Origin: Streptomyces sp. NBC_01275
GTDB lineage: Bacteria > Actinomycetota > Actinomycetes > Streptomycetales > Streptomycetaceae
Assembly: GCF_026340655.1 (NCBI RefSeq)
Contig: NZ_JAPEOZ010000001.1
Coordinates: 8,122,001 to 8,186,000, forward strand
DNA: 64,000 nt
Direction: 5' to 3'
Below, piece after piece: positions 50,642-58,786 of this stretch; position 1 is the stretch's first letter, and the number at the start of each line of letters is the position of its first letter. The translations under genes and the position numbers were made by a program. The notes beneath the pieces were generated by a model that made no database searches, was not told the origin of the DNA, and saw nothing but the letters and a program-made list of their open reading frames with translations.

Positions 50642-53176
50642 GTGCACGGGAACGACCCCACCACCGGCACCGGCAGAACCGAGATCCGCAGACGACGACG
50701 TCCGCTGCGCAGAGCGCTCGCCCTGATGTGCGGCGCCCTGCTGGCCGGCGCGTCCCTCACGCTCACCGCACCCCAGGCCGGCGCAGCCGTCGCCGACCCG
50801 GCGAGCCCCGAGGCCGCCGCGACCCCCGCAGCCGCCTCAGCGACCGCGGCCGAGGACTTCCAGCAGGTCACCCTCGCCAAGGGCGAGGCGGAGGTCGGCG
50901 AGCCCATGTCGCTCGCCGTGCTGCCCGACCGCTCGGTCCTGCACACCTCGCGCGACGGCGAACTCCGCCTCACCGACGCGGCCGGCAACACCCGACTGGC
51001 CGGCAAGCTCGACGTCTACGCGCACGACGAGGAGGGCCTCCAAGGCATCGGCGTGGACCCGGACTTCACCGCCAACCGCTTCATCTACCTGTACTACGCA
51101 CCCCCGTTGGACACCCCGGCAGGCGACGCCCCGGAGACCGGCACGGCCGCCGACTTCGCCCCCTTCGACGGCGTCAACCGCCTCTCCCGCTTCGTGCTGA
51201 AGACCGACGGCACGCTCGACACCGCGAGCGAGACGAAGATCCTCGACGTGTCCGCCTCCCGCGGCCTGTGCTGCCATGTCGGCGGCGACATCGACTTCGA
51301 CGCGACGGGGAACCTCTACCTGTCCACCGGCGACGACACCAACCCGTTCCAGTCGGACGGTTTCACTCCCATCGACGAGCGCGACGGCCGCAACCCCGCC
51401 TTCGACGCCCAGCGATCCGCCGGCAACACCAACGACCTGCGCGGCAAGATCCTGCGCATCAAGGTCGCCGCCGACGGCTCGTACACGATCCCCGACGGCA
51501 ACCTCTTCCCCGTAGGCACGCAGAAGACGCGGCCCGAGATCTATGCGATGGGTTTCCGCAACCCGTTCCGCTTCAGCGTCGACCGGGCCACCGGCATCCT
51601 CTACGTCGGCGACTACGGCCCCGACGCCGGCGCCGCCGACCCGGCCCGCGGACCGGCCGGGCAGGTCGAGTTCGCACGGGTCACCGGCCCCGGAAACTTC
51701 GGCTGGCCGTACTGCACGGGGGCCAACGACCCTTACGTGGACTACGACTTCGCGACCGGTGCGTCCGGCGCCTCCTTCGACTGCGCCGCCCCGAAGAACA
51801 CCTCGCCGCACAACACCGGCCTCACCGACCTGCCCCCGGCCCAGCCCGCCTGGATCCCGTACAACGGCCCGTCCGTGCCCGAGTTCGGCGACGGCTCCGA
51901 ATCCCCGATGGGCGGCCCCGTCTACCACTACGACGCCTCGCTCGACTCGCCGGTGAAGTTCCCGCAAGCGTATGACGGGAGTTTCTTCGCCGGGGAGTTC
52001 GGCCGCCGTTGGATCAAGCGGATCGCCAGTGACGCCGACGGCACGGTGCAGTCGATCAGCCCCGTCCCGTGGACCGGCACCCAGATCATGGACATGGCCT
52101 TCGGACCCGACGGCGCGCTGTACGTCCTCGACTACGGCACCGCGTGGTTCGGCGGCGACGAGCACTCGGCCCTGTACCGCATCGAGAACGCCACAGACGG
52201 CCACTCCCCGGTCGCGCAGGCGGCGGCGGACCGCACCTCCGGACAGGCCCCGCTGAAGGTGCGCTTCTCCGCCGCGGGCACGAGCGACCAGGACGGCGAC
52301 GCGCTCACCTATCGCTGGGACTTCGGCGACGGCGTCACCTCCACCGCGGCCGCCCCGACCCACAAGTACCGCGAGAACGGCACGTACACCGCGACCCTGA
52401 CCGCCGAGGACGCCTCCGGCCGCACCGGCAGCGCGAGCGTGCAGGTCGTCGTCGGCAACACCGCGCCCACGGTGGTGCTGCGCACTCCGAAGGACGGACA
52501 GCTCTTCAGTTTCGGCGACGCCATCCCGTTCACCGTGCGGGTCGCCGACCCCGAGGACGGCCGGACCGTCGACTGCTCCAAGGTCAAGGTCACCTTCGTC
52601 CTCGGCCACGACAGCCACGGCCACCCGATGACCTCGGCCAACGGCTGCACCGGCACCCTGCAGACCAGCGCCGACGGCGGCCACGACGAGGACGCCGACA
52701 TCTTCGGAGTCCTCGACGCCGAGTACACCGACGGCGGAGGCGGCGGCCAGGCCCCGCTCACCTCGCACGACCAGAACGTCCTCCAGCCCCGCCACCGCCA
52801 GGCAGAGCACTTCGGCGACCAGTCCGGAGTCTCGGTGATCGCCAAGGACAGTGCGCACGGCGCGAAGACCGTCGGCGACATCGACCACGGCGACTGGATC
52901 TCCTTCACGCCGTACGCGCTCGGCAACGCCACGAAGATCACCGCCCGGGTCTCCTCCGGCGGCGCGGGCGGCAGGCTCGAGATCCGCGCCGGCTCCCCGA
53001 CGGGCACCCTGCTCGGCAGGGCCACCGTGCCGGTGACCGGCGGCTGGGACGCCTTCCAGGACGTCAGCGCGAACCTGTCCCGCGCACCGAAGGGCACCAC
53101 CACCCTCTACCTGGTCTTCAAGGGCGGCACGGGCGCGCTGTTCGACGTGGACGACTTCACCTTCACGACCGGCTGA
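50642..53176 (+). CDS. Secreted glucose/sorbosone dehydrogenase-like protein with PKD and CBM6-like modules
   Basis: The 844-residue exported protein has a basic signal peptide with cleavage near AGA-AVA (~residue 43). A GSDH six-bladed propeller (~75-500) follows: MSLAVLPDRSVLHTSRDGEL, GGDIDFDATGNLYLSTGDD, LRGKILRIKV, PEIYAMGFRNPFRFSVD. Then come a PKD domain (~519-605, TYRWDFGDGVTSTAAAPTHKY), a cohesin-like stretch, and a CBM6-like sandwich (~715-844) ending FDVDDFTFTTG. GSDH proteins use PQQ to oxidise sugars in the periplasm or outside; whether PQQ is made here is not visible. GTG at 50642 has GGAGG 6 bases upstream. Confidence 0.92.
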   Translation: MHGNDPTTGTGRTEIRRRRRPLRRALALMCGALLAGASLTLTAPQAGAAVADPASPEAAATPAAASATAAEDFQQVTLAKGEAEVGEPMSLAVLPDRSVLHTSRDGELRLTDAAGNTRLAGKLDVYAHDEEGLQGIGVDPDFTANRFIYLYYAPPLDTPAGDAPETGTAADFAPFDGVNRLSRFVLKTDGTLDTASETKILDVSASRGLCCHVGGDIDFDATGNLYLSTGDDTNPFQSDGFTPIDERDGRNPAFDAQRSAGNTNDLRGKILRIKVAADGSYTIPDGNLFPVGTQKTRPEIYAMGFRNPFRFSVDRATGILYVGDYGPDAGAADPARGPAGQVEFARVTGPGNFGWPYCTGANDPYVDYDFATGASGASFDCAAPKNTSPHNTGLTDLPPAQPAWIPYNGPSVPEFGDGSESPMGGPVYHYDASLDSPVKFPQAYDGSFFAGEFGRRWIKRIASDADGTVQSISPVPWTGTQIMDMAFGPDGALYVLDYGTAWFGGDEHSALYRIENATDGHSPVAQAAADRTSGQAPLKVRFSAAGTSDQDGDALTYRWDFGDGVTSTAAAPTHKYRENGTYTATLTAEDASGRTGSASVQVVVGNTAPTVVLRTPKDGQLFSFGDAIPFTVRVADPEDGRTVDCSKVKVTFVLGHDSHGHPMTSANGCTGTLQTSADGGHDEDADIFGVLDAEYTDGGGGGQAPLTSHDQNVLQPRHRQAEHFGDQSGVSVIAKDSAHGAKTVGDIDHGDWISFTPYALGNATKITARVSSGGAGGRLEIRAGSPTGTLLGRATVPVTGGWDAFQDVSANLSRAPKGTTTLYLVFKGGTGALFDVDDFTFTTG

Positions 53177-53190
53177 GAGGAGGGGACGGG

Positions 53191-54522
53191 ATGCACTCAA
53201 CCAGCCGACTGGCGACCGCGGTCGTGGGCGCCGCGCTGCTCCTCGGCTGCGTCTCGGGACCGGCCTCCTCGCACCCCGGGGACGCCGGGAAGCGGTTGCT
53301 GGTGTTCTCCAAGACGGCCGGCTTCCGGCACGACTCCCTCCCCGAGGGGGTCGAGGCGGTGCAGCAGCTCGGCGAGACGAGCGGCTTCACGGTCGACGCG
53401 ACCGAGGACGCGGGCGCGTTCACGGCGAAGAACCTACGGCGCTACGACGCCGTCGTGTTCCTCTCGACCACGGGCGACGTCCTCGACGCGGCCCAGCAGC
53501 GCGCCTTCGAGGGCTACATCCGGCACGGCGGCGGCTACGTCGGCATCCACGCGGCTGCCGACACCGAGTACGACTGGCCGTTCTACGGCGGCCTCGTCGG
53601 CGCCTACTTCCAGTCGCACCCGGCGATCCAGCCCGCGACCGTGGACGTCGAGGACCGCGCCCACCCGGCGACGTCGGGACTGGCCCGGACCTGGGACCGC
53701 ACCGACGAGTGGTACGACTACCGCTCGAACCCGAGGGATCGGGTCCACGTCCTCGCCTCGCTCGACGAGTCCTCGTACACCGGCGGCACGATGGACGGCG
53801 ACCATCCGATCGCCTGGTGCCAGAACTACCAGGGCGGCCGCGCCTTCTACACGGGCGGCGGCCACACGAAGGAGTCGTACGCCGAACCCGCGTTCCGCGC
53901 CCACCTGTTGGGCGGAATCCGCTGGGCCGCGGGTGACGCCCAGGCCGACTGCCGCCCGGAGAACGGCTACCGGCCGCTGTTCGACGGCAGCTCCCTCACC
54001 GGCTGGCGGCAGGCGGGCCCGGGCTCCTTCACCCTGTCCGACGACGGCACGCTCACGTCGACCGGCGGCATGGGCCTGCTCTGGTACGCCACCTCCGGCT
54101 TCACCTCGTACTCCCTGAAGCTCGACTGGAAGACGGCCGGCGACGACAACTCCGGTGTGTTCGTGGGCTTCCCGCCCTCGGACGATCCCTGGTCGGCCGT
54201 GGACAACGGGTACGAGATCCAGATCGACGCCACCGACACGCCGGAGAAGACCACCGGCGCCGTCTACGGCTTCCGGTCCGCCGACCTGAAGAAGCGCGAC
54301 CGCGCGCTGAACCCGCCGGGGGAGTGGAACACGTACGAGATCCGCGTGGAGGGCGAGCGCCTCCGCGTCTGGCTCAACGGCGTGCAGATCAACGACTTCA
54401 CCAACACCGATCCCGCCCGGAGCCTGCGCGACGGACACCTCGGCCTGCAGAACCACGGAGCCGACGACCAGGTGTCCTTCCGCGACGTCCGCATCAGGGA
54501 ACTGCCCGCCCAGGGCGACTGA
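53191..54522 (+). CDS. Lipoprotein with ThuA-like and DUF1080 (3-keto-disaccharide hydrolase) domains
   Basis: The 443-residue protein starts with a lipoprotein signal (VVGAALLLGC, Cys at ~20). A ThuA-like glutamine-amidotransferase fold (~34-250) follows: LLVFSKTAGFRHDSLPEGV, GYVGIHAAADTEYDWPFYGGLVGAYF, PIAWCQNYQGGRAFYTGGGH. DUF1080 (~260-440) comes last: RPLFDGSSLTGWR, FVGFPPSDDPW and GYEIQIDATDTPEKTTGAVY. ThuA-type proteins help trehalose/sucrose use through 3-keto sugars, and DUF1080 enzymes hydrolyse 3-keto-glycosides. It follows the GSDH gene by 14 bases with a GAGAGGAGGGGA ribosome site, so the two act together at the cell surface. Confidence 0.92.
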   Translation: MHSTSRLATAVVGAALLLGCVSGPASSHPGDAGKRLLVFSKTAGFRHDSLPEGVEAVQQLGETSGFTVDATEDAGAFTAKNLRRYDAVVFLSTTGDVLDAAQQRAFEGYIRHGGGYVGIHAAADTEYDWPFYGGLVGAYFQSHPAIQPATVDVEDRAHPATSGLARTWDRTDEWYDYRSNPRDRVHVLASLDESSYTGGTMDGDHPIAWCQNYQGGRAFYTGGGHTKESYAEPAFRAHLLGGIRWAAGDAQADCRPENGYRPLFDGSSLTGWRQAGPGSFTLSDDGTLTSTGGMGLLWYATSGFTSYSLKLDWKTAGDDNSGVFVGFPPSDDPWSAVDNGYEIQIDATDTPEKTTGAVYGFRSADLKKRDRALNPPGEWNTYEIRVEGERLRVWLNGVQINDFTNTDPARSLRDGHLGLQNHGADDQVSFRDVRIRELPAQGD

Positions 54523-54526
54523 GCGG

Positions 54527-54560
54527 CGGCGGGCGGGAGACGCCGTACTCCCGCCCGCCG
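54527..54560. terminator. Strong hairpin before the ebo-type cluster
   Basis: CGGCGGGCGGGAG (54527-54539) and CTCCCGCCCGCCG (54548-54560) make a perfect 13-bp stem with an 8-base loop, directly after the ThuA/DUF1080 stop. It separates the sugar-processing genes from the ebo-type genes, whose promoter must lie in 54561-54652. Confidence 0.8.
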
Positions 54561-54652
54561 TCACCACCACATCCTCGCCCTCTGCGTTCTCTCTCCTCGC
54601 TTCTCCCTTCCTTCTCCGTTCTCGGGGTTCGCGCACGACAAGGAGGCTGCCC

Positions 54653-55777
54653 ATGTCCGCGCCCCTCTCCCGTCCTCCTCGCGTCGGCGTCTGGCTGATC
54701 GGCGCCCGCGGTTCCGTGGCCACCACCGTGGTCGCGGGGTGCGCCGCCGTCACCGCCGGCCTGCATCCTCCGACGGGCCTGGTCACCGAGACGCCCGCCT
54801 TCGCCGACAGCGCCCTGCCGGCCCTGTCGTCCCTCGTCTTCGGCGGCCACGACACGACCGACTGCCCCCTGCCCAAACGCGCCGAGCACCTCGCCGCCGG
54901 CGGAGTCCTCCCGGCCGGCCTCCCCTCCGCCGTGAGCGCCGAACTCACCGCCGCCGACGCCGAGATCAGACCGGGCGGCCCGCTCCCGGGAGACACCCGC
55001 AGCGAGGAGTCGCTGATCGCCGCCTTCACCGCCGACATCCAGGACTTCGTACGGCGGTGCGGTCTGGCCCGTGCGGTGGTGGTGAACGTGGCCTCCACCG
55101 AGCCCGCCGCGCCCGGCCCCGCCCTCCCACCGAGCTCGCTGTACGCGGCGGCCGCCCTGCGCGTGGGCTGCCCGTACGTGAACTTCACCCCGTCCACCGG
55201 GCTGCACCATCCCGCGCTGGCCCCGGCGGCGCAAACGAGCGGCCTGCCGTACGCCGGCCGCGACGGCAAGACCGGGCAGACGCTGCTGCGCTCCGTCCTG
55301 GGACCGATGTTCAGCCGACGGGCTCTCACGGTCCGCGCCTGGTCCGGCGTCAACCTCCTGGGCGGCGGGGACGGCGCGGCCCTGGCCGACCCGGCCGCCG
55401 CCGAGGCGAAGAACGCGGGCAAGGAACGCGTCCTCGCCGACACCCTCGGCGCGGTCCCCGAGGGGCGGGTCCACATCGACGACGTCCCCGCTCTCGGCGA
55501 CTGGAAGACCGCCTGGGACCACATCGCCTTCGACGGCTTCCTCGGCGCCCGCATGATCCTCCAGACCATCTGGCAGGGCTGCGACTCGGCCCTCGCGGCG
55601 CCCCTCGTCCTCGACCTCGCCCGGCTCACCGCCCGGGCCCATGAACACGGCCTGTCCGGACCACTCGCCGAACTCGGCTTCTTCTTCAAGGACCCGGTGG
55701 GCGAGGCGCCGTCGGGCCTGGCGGAGCAGTACGCCGAACTGGAGCGGTTCGGTCGGCGGTTGGAGTCGGCGAGGTGA
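54653..55777 (+). CDS. Inositol-3-phosphate synthase-like cyclase of the ebo-type cluster
   Basis: The 374-residue protein is a myo-inositol-phosphate synthase homologue. It has the NAD-binding VGVWLIGARGSVATTVVAG, VVNVASTEPA, YVNFTPSTG and the active-site GRDGKTGQTLLRSVLGPMF with its Lys. WSGVNLLGGGDGAALADPAAAEAKN and HIDDVPALGDWKTAWDHIAFDGF follow as in the family. It would cyclise a sugar phosphate using bound NAD. Cyanobacterial ebo clusters carry a dehydroquinate-synthase-like cyclase (EboD) instead, so this may be a functional replacement. AAGGAGG lies 8 bases before the ATG. Its stop overlaps the UbiA-like start by 4 bases. Confidence 0.9.
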   Translation: MSAPLSRPPRVGVWLIGARGSVATTVVAGCAAVTAGLHPPTGLVTETPAFADSALPALSSLVFGGHDTTDCPLPKRAEHLAAGGVLPAGLPSAVSAELTAADAEIRPGGPLPGDTRSEESLIAAFTADIQDFVRRCGLARAVVVNVASTEPAAPGPALPPSSLYAAAALRVGCPYVNFTPSTGLHHPALAPAAQTSGLPYAGRDGKTGQTLLRSVLGPMFSRRALTVRAWSGVNLLGGGDGAALADPAAAEAKNAGKERVLADTLGAVPEGRVHIDDVPALGDWKTAWDHIAFDGFLGARMILQTIWQGCDSALAAPLVLDLARLTARAHEHGLSGPLAELGFFFKDPVGEAPSGLAEQYAELERFGRRLESAR

Positions 55778-56637
55778 GCGGGGGAGGGACCGTGCGCGGT
55801 GGAGAGGCGGGGCGTGGGGTCGGCGGGCCCGCGTTCGCACAGACGGCGTGCGGTTCGACGTCCTCCGGGGACGGCCCCGTCACGGGGAACGGCCGGCCCA
55901 TACCGCGTCCCAGGGGTACGACGGGCAAGGCCCGCCTGCACGACTGGGCCGAACTCCTCCGCCTGCCCGCCCTGTTCACCGTCCCCGGGGACGCACTGGC
56001 GGGCGCGGCCGCACTCACCGCTCACCCCGACCACCGCACCCTGCTCGCCATCGGTTCCTCCCTCTGTCTGTACGAGGCCGGCATGGCCCTCAACGACTGG
56101 GCGGACCGCGCCGAGGACGCCGTCGAACGCCCCCACCGCCCCCTCCCCTCCGGCCGCGTCGGCCCGACCGCCGCGTTCACGGCGGCCTGCGCCTTCACGG
56201 CCGCGGGGCTCGCCCTGGCCGCCCGGGCAGGCCGTCCGGCACTGACGGTCGCAGCTCCCCTTGCAGCGACCGTCTGGGCCTACGACCTCGCGCTGAAACA
56301 CACGCCGGCAGGTTCGTTCGCCATGCGCCGAGCAGGAGGTCCAGGCCACGGGCGGCGGGGCCGTCGCCCGGCATATATCCCGCCGGCCCGCCTGACCGTC
56401 CCGCTGGCCACGGCCCTGGCCGCCGCCTACGCCCTGTCCACGGCCCGCCCCTACCTGCACGCCGCCCTCAACCCGTCACCTCCCCTCACCCAACGAGCCG
56501 TCTCCGCCGGCATCCGCGCCACGATCCCCCTCCAAGCCGCCCTCGCCGCCCGCTCCGGAGCCACCGTCACCCCGCTGCTCACCGTGGCCCTGGTCCCCGT
56601 CGCCCGGAGACTCGCGAGGCGGGTGAGCATCACATGA
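55774..56637 (+). CDS. eboC: UbiA-like prenyltransferase (EboC/SCO3242 type) with an apparent internal inversion
   Basis: The 287-residue product starts at GTG 55774 with a Gly-rich ~50-residue leader. It has the first UbiA motif in YEAGMALNDWADRAEDAVERPHRPLPSGRV (Asn-Asp-x-x-Asp region binding Mg-prenyl-diphosphate) and WAYDLALKHTPAG. The C-terminus ARPYLHAALNPSPPLTQRAV...IPLQAALAARSG is typical. Between them, FAMRRAGGPGHGRRGRRPAYIPP is not membrane-like; its reverse complement encodes AARGLDLLLGA, the family's next motif. About 40-60 residues after that motif also seem missing compared with what I remember of the family. The frame stays open, but the protein is probably inactive in this form. 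Confidence 0.8.
   Translation: MSGGGTVRGGEAGRGVGGPAFAQTACGSTSSGDGPVTGNGRPIPRPRGTTGKARLHDWAELLRLPALFTVPGDALAGAAALTAHPDHRTLLAIGSSLCLYEAGMALNDWADRAEDAVERPHRPLPSGRVGPTAAFTAACAFTAAGLALAARAGRPALTVAAPLAATVWAYDLALKHTPAGSFAMRRAGGPGHGRRGRRPAYIPPARLTVPLATALAAAYALSTARPYLHAALNPSPPLTQRAVSAGIRATIPLQAALAARSGATVTPLLTVALVPVARRLARRVSIT
56323..56374. other. Inverted tract inside the UbiA-like gene
   Basis: ATGC (56323-56326) and GCAT (56371-56374) bound a tract which, if flipped, reads AMPGDGPAARGLDLLLGAYIPPA in the gene's frame. A wider flip between CCGGCAGG (56305-56312) and CCCGCCGG (56379-56386) also stays in frame and gives the same ARGLDLLLGA core. The forward strand gives a Gly/Arg-rich, non-hydrophobic stretch where a membrane helix should begin. 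Confidence 0.65.
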
Positions 56638-56900
56638 ACCCCGAGCCTGTGAACCCCGAGCCGATGAACGCCGAGCCCATGAACCTCCGGCCCATGAACC
56701 TCGGGTCCACGGGGCCCAGGCCCACAGAGCCCAGGCCCACGACACCCGGGTCCACGGGGCGCGGGCCCACGGCACCCGGGTCCACGGGGCCCAGGCCCAC
56801 GGCACCCGGGCCCGCGACGCCCACGCCCCTGACCCCCGCGCCCCTGAACCCGGGACCTGTGGAGCCCGGGCATGCGAGCCCGAGCCCCACGCGCCCCGGC
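56634..56900. repeat. Degenerate tandem repeats in the isomerase 5' end
   Basis: Units near CCCAGGCCCACGGCACCCGG and GAACCCCGAGCC recur with drift, encoding Pro/Thr/Gly- and Asn/Met-rich repeats before the barrel domain. Confidence 0.75.
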
Positions 56901-57920
56901 GACGCCACCGCGCGCTCCCTCCGCTTCGGCTACGGCACCAACGGCCTTGCCGACCTGCGCCTCGACGACGCCCTCGCCCTGCTCGCCGACCTGGGCTATG
57001 ACGGCGTCGGTCTCACCCTCGACCACATGCACCTCGACCCGCTCGCACCGGACCTCGCCGCCCGGACCCGGCGCCTCGCTCACCGCCTGGACGCTCTCGG
57101 GCTCGGCGTCACCGTGGAGACCGGCGCCCGCTATGTCCTCGACCCGCGCCGCAAGCACGGCCCCTCCCTCCTGGACCCGGACCCGGACGACCGAGCCCGC
57201 CGTGTCGACCTGCTGCTGCGCGCCGTCCGGGTCGCCGCCGACCTCGGCGCTCACGCCGTCCACTGCTTCAGCGGAACCCTCCCGCCCGGCACGGACCCCG
57301 ACACCGCATGGCAGCGCCTCGCCGAGAGCCTCGCCCCCGTCCTGGACGCCGCCGCGACCGCCGGCGTCCCTCTCGCGATCGAACCCGAACCAGGTCACCT
57401 CCTCGCCACCCTCGCCGACTTCCACCGGCTCAGCGGCGCCCTCGGCGACCCGGACCCCCTCGGCCTCACCCTCGACATCGGCCACTGCCAGTGCCTCGAA
57501 CCCCTCTCTCCCGCCGACTGTGTACGCGCCGCCGCCCCCTGGCTGCGTCACGTCCAGGTCGAGGACATGCGCCGAGGCGTCCACGAGCACCTCCCCTTCG
57601 GAGACGGCGAGATCGACTTCCCGCCGGTCCTCGCCGCCCTGTCCGCCGTCGGCTATCGGGGCCTGACGGTCGTCGAACTGCCCCGCCACTCCCACGCCGG
57701 ACCTCTCCACGCCGAACGCTCCCTCCCGTTCCTCCGCCTCGCGGCAGCCTCCCGCCCGCCTGCCGCCCACCCTGATCCGAGGCCTCCCACGTTCAGCCGT
57801 GCCCATCAGCGGCCCTTCCCTTCCGTCACGTCGCCTACGAGTCGCACCGCCCCCGTCCCGAACCCGTCCGTCGCACCAACCGGCGTCCCCTCCGCCACCC
57901 CGGAAGGGAGCACCCCATGA
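56634..57920 (+). CDS. Sugar phosphate isomerase/epimerase (TIM barrel) with repeat-rich N-terminus
   Basis: The catalytic barrel starts near residue 95 (LRFGYGTNGLADLRLDDALALLADLGYDGVGLTLDHMHLDPL). It shows metal-site positions in LAIEPEPGHLLAT (Glu), LTLDIGHCQCLEPL (Asp, His), HVQVEDMRRGVHEHLPFGDGEID and GLTVVELPRHSH (Glu). The first ~90 residues are degenerate repeats (NPEPMN, TAPGSTGPRP) from G/C-rich tandem DNA and may not be translated if a downstream GTG near 56860 is used. ATG at 56634 is chosen because it overlaps the UbiA-like stop by 4 bases. Its own stop overlaps the EboA start in the same way. Confidence 0.88.
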   Translation: MNPEPVNPEPMNAEPMNLRPMNLGSTGPRPTEPRPTTPGSTGRGPTAPGSTGPRPTAPGPATPTPLTPAPLNPGPVEPGHASPSPTRPGDATARSLRFGYGTNGLADLRLDDALALLADLGYDGVGLTLDHMHLDPLAPDLAARTRRLAHRLDALGLGVTVETGARYVLDPRRKHGPSLLDPDPDDRARRVDLLLRAVRVAADLGAHAVHCFSGTLPPGTDPDTAWQRLAESLAPVLDAAATAGVPLAIEPEPGHLLATLADFHRLSGALGDPDPLGLTLDIGHCQCLEPLSPADCVRAAAPWLRHVQVEDMRRGVHEHLPFGDGEIDFPPVLAALSAVGYRGLTVVELPRHSHAGPLHAERSLPFLRLAAASRPPAAHPDPRPPTFSRAHQRPFPSVTSPTSRTAPVPNPSVAPTGVPSATPEGSTP

Positions 57921-58786
57921 CCCACCCCCACGCCGACCGGGCAACCCCGGGGACGACGGCAGCGGGACACAAGGGCGCCACCCTCGCCCTCGCCACCGCC
58001 GCCCCCGTCCCTCTGGACGCCCTGCGCAGCCACCTCGACACCCACCTCCACGGCCCCGCCCGGGTCTGGTTCCAGCGGGCTCTCGACGAGGCAGCCCGGC
58101 AGCCCGGCACCCACGGGCCCATCTCCGTGTGGGAGTTGCGCCTGGCCGAAGCCGGCCGCCGCTGCGGCAGCCGGTACGCCGACGCCGTGCGCGTCCTCAT
58201 CCTCGACGCGGCCCGCGCCGACCCGGCCGCCCTCACCCGCGTCTATTTCCAGGGCACCGCCGACGAGCGCCGCGCCGTCCTGCACGCCCTGCCCCACCTG
58301 GTGCCCGGCCCCGACGCCCTGCCGCTGATCGAGGACGCCCTGCGCACGAACGACACCCGGCTCCTCGCCGCCGCCGTCGGCCCCTACGCCGCCCGCCATC
58401 TCGACGCCCACGGCTGGCGCCATGCCGTACTGAAGTGCCTCTTCGCCGGGGTGTCCGTCGACGCGGTGGCGGACCTCGAACACCGGGCCCGCGCCGACGC
58501 CGAACTCGCCCGCATGCTCGGCGACCACGCCGCGGAACGCACCGCCGCAGGCCGCCCCGTCCCCCAGGACCTGCGCCGCGTCCTGGCCCTGACCGCGGTA
58601 GACCCGCAGGCCGCAGATCCGCAGGCCGCAGATCCGCAGGCCGCAGATCCGCAGGCCGTAGGCCCCCACGCCGTAGGCCCGCACGCCACAGAGCCACATA
58701 CCGCCGTAGATCTCCCCCGCACGGACCCTCAGTGCCAGGGCGCCAGTCCCCACCGCCCGGCCCACCCCCGCCGCAAGGAGTCCTGA
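57917..58786 (+). CDS. eboA: EboA-domain protein
   Basis: The 289-residue protein matches the helical EboA family of unknown activity: LRSHLDTHLHGPARVWFQRALDEAAR, ISVWELRLAEAGRRCGSRYAD, TRVYFQGTADERRAVLHALPHL, NDTRLLAAAVGPYAARHLDAHGWRHAVLKCLFAGVSVDAV and ARMLGDHAAERTAAGRPVP. The C-terminal ~70 residues are DPQAA/GPHAV repeats and a Pro/His/Arg-rich tail outside the domain. EboA belongs to the set needed in cyanobacteria for export of a pigment precursor. The start overlaps the isomerase stop by 4 bases and its stop overlaps the TatD gene start by one base. Confidence 0.9.
   Translation: MTHPHADRATPGTTAAGHKGATLALATAAPVPLDALRSHLDTHLHGPARVWFQRALDEAARQPGTHGPISVWELRLAEAGRRCGSRYADAVRVLILDAARADPAALTRVYFQGTADERRAVLHALPHLVPGPDALPLIEDALRTNDTRLLAAAVGPYAARHLDAHGWRHAVLKCLFAGVSVDAVADLEHRARADAELARMLGDHAAERTAAGRPVPQDLRRVLALTAVDPQAADPQAADPQAADPQAVGPHAVGPHATEPHTAVDLPRTDPQCQGASPHRPAHPRRKES
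58601..58690. repeat. 15-bp tandem repeat, six copies, in eboA
   Basis: Units GACCCGCAGGCCGCA, GATCCGCAGGCCGCA (twice), GATCCGCAGGCCGTA, GGCCCCCACGCCGTA and GGCCCGCACGCCACA encode DPQAA, DPQAV, GPHAV and GPHAT. The copy number can change without a frameshift. Confidence 0.9.

Noticed and set aside
56305..56386. Site-specific recombinase-driven phase switch as the firm explanation for the inverted tract
   Set aside because: No recombinase gene is in the window and the flanking repeats are only 4-8 bases, so a one-off mutation or artefact remains equally possible. It is kept as an observation only.
53434..56460. 1008-codon minus-strand frame over the DUF1080, MIPS-like and UbiA-like genes
   Set aside because: It spans three plus-strand genes and has the composition of an antisense G+C-rich frame. 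It does not explain the inverted tract, which is local.
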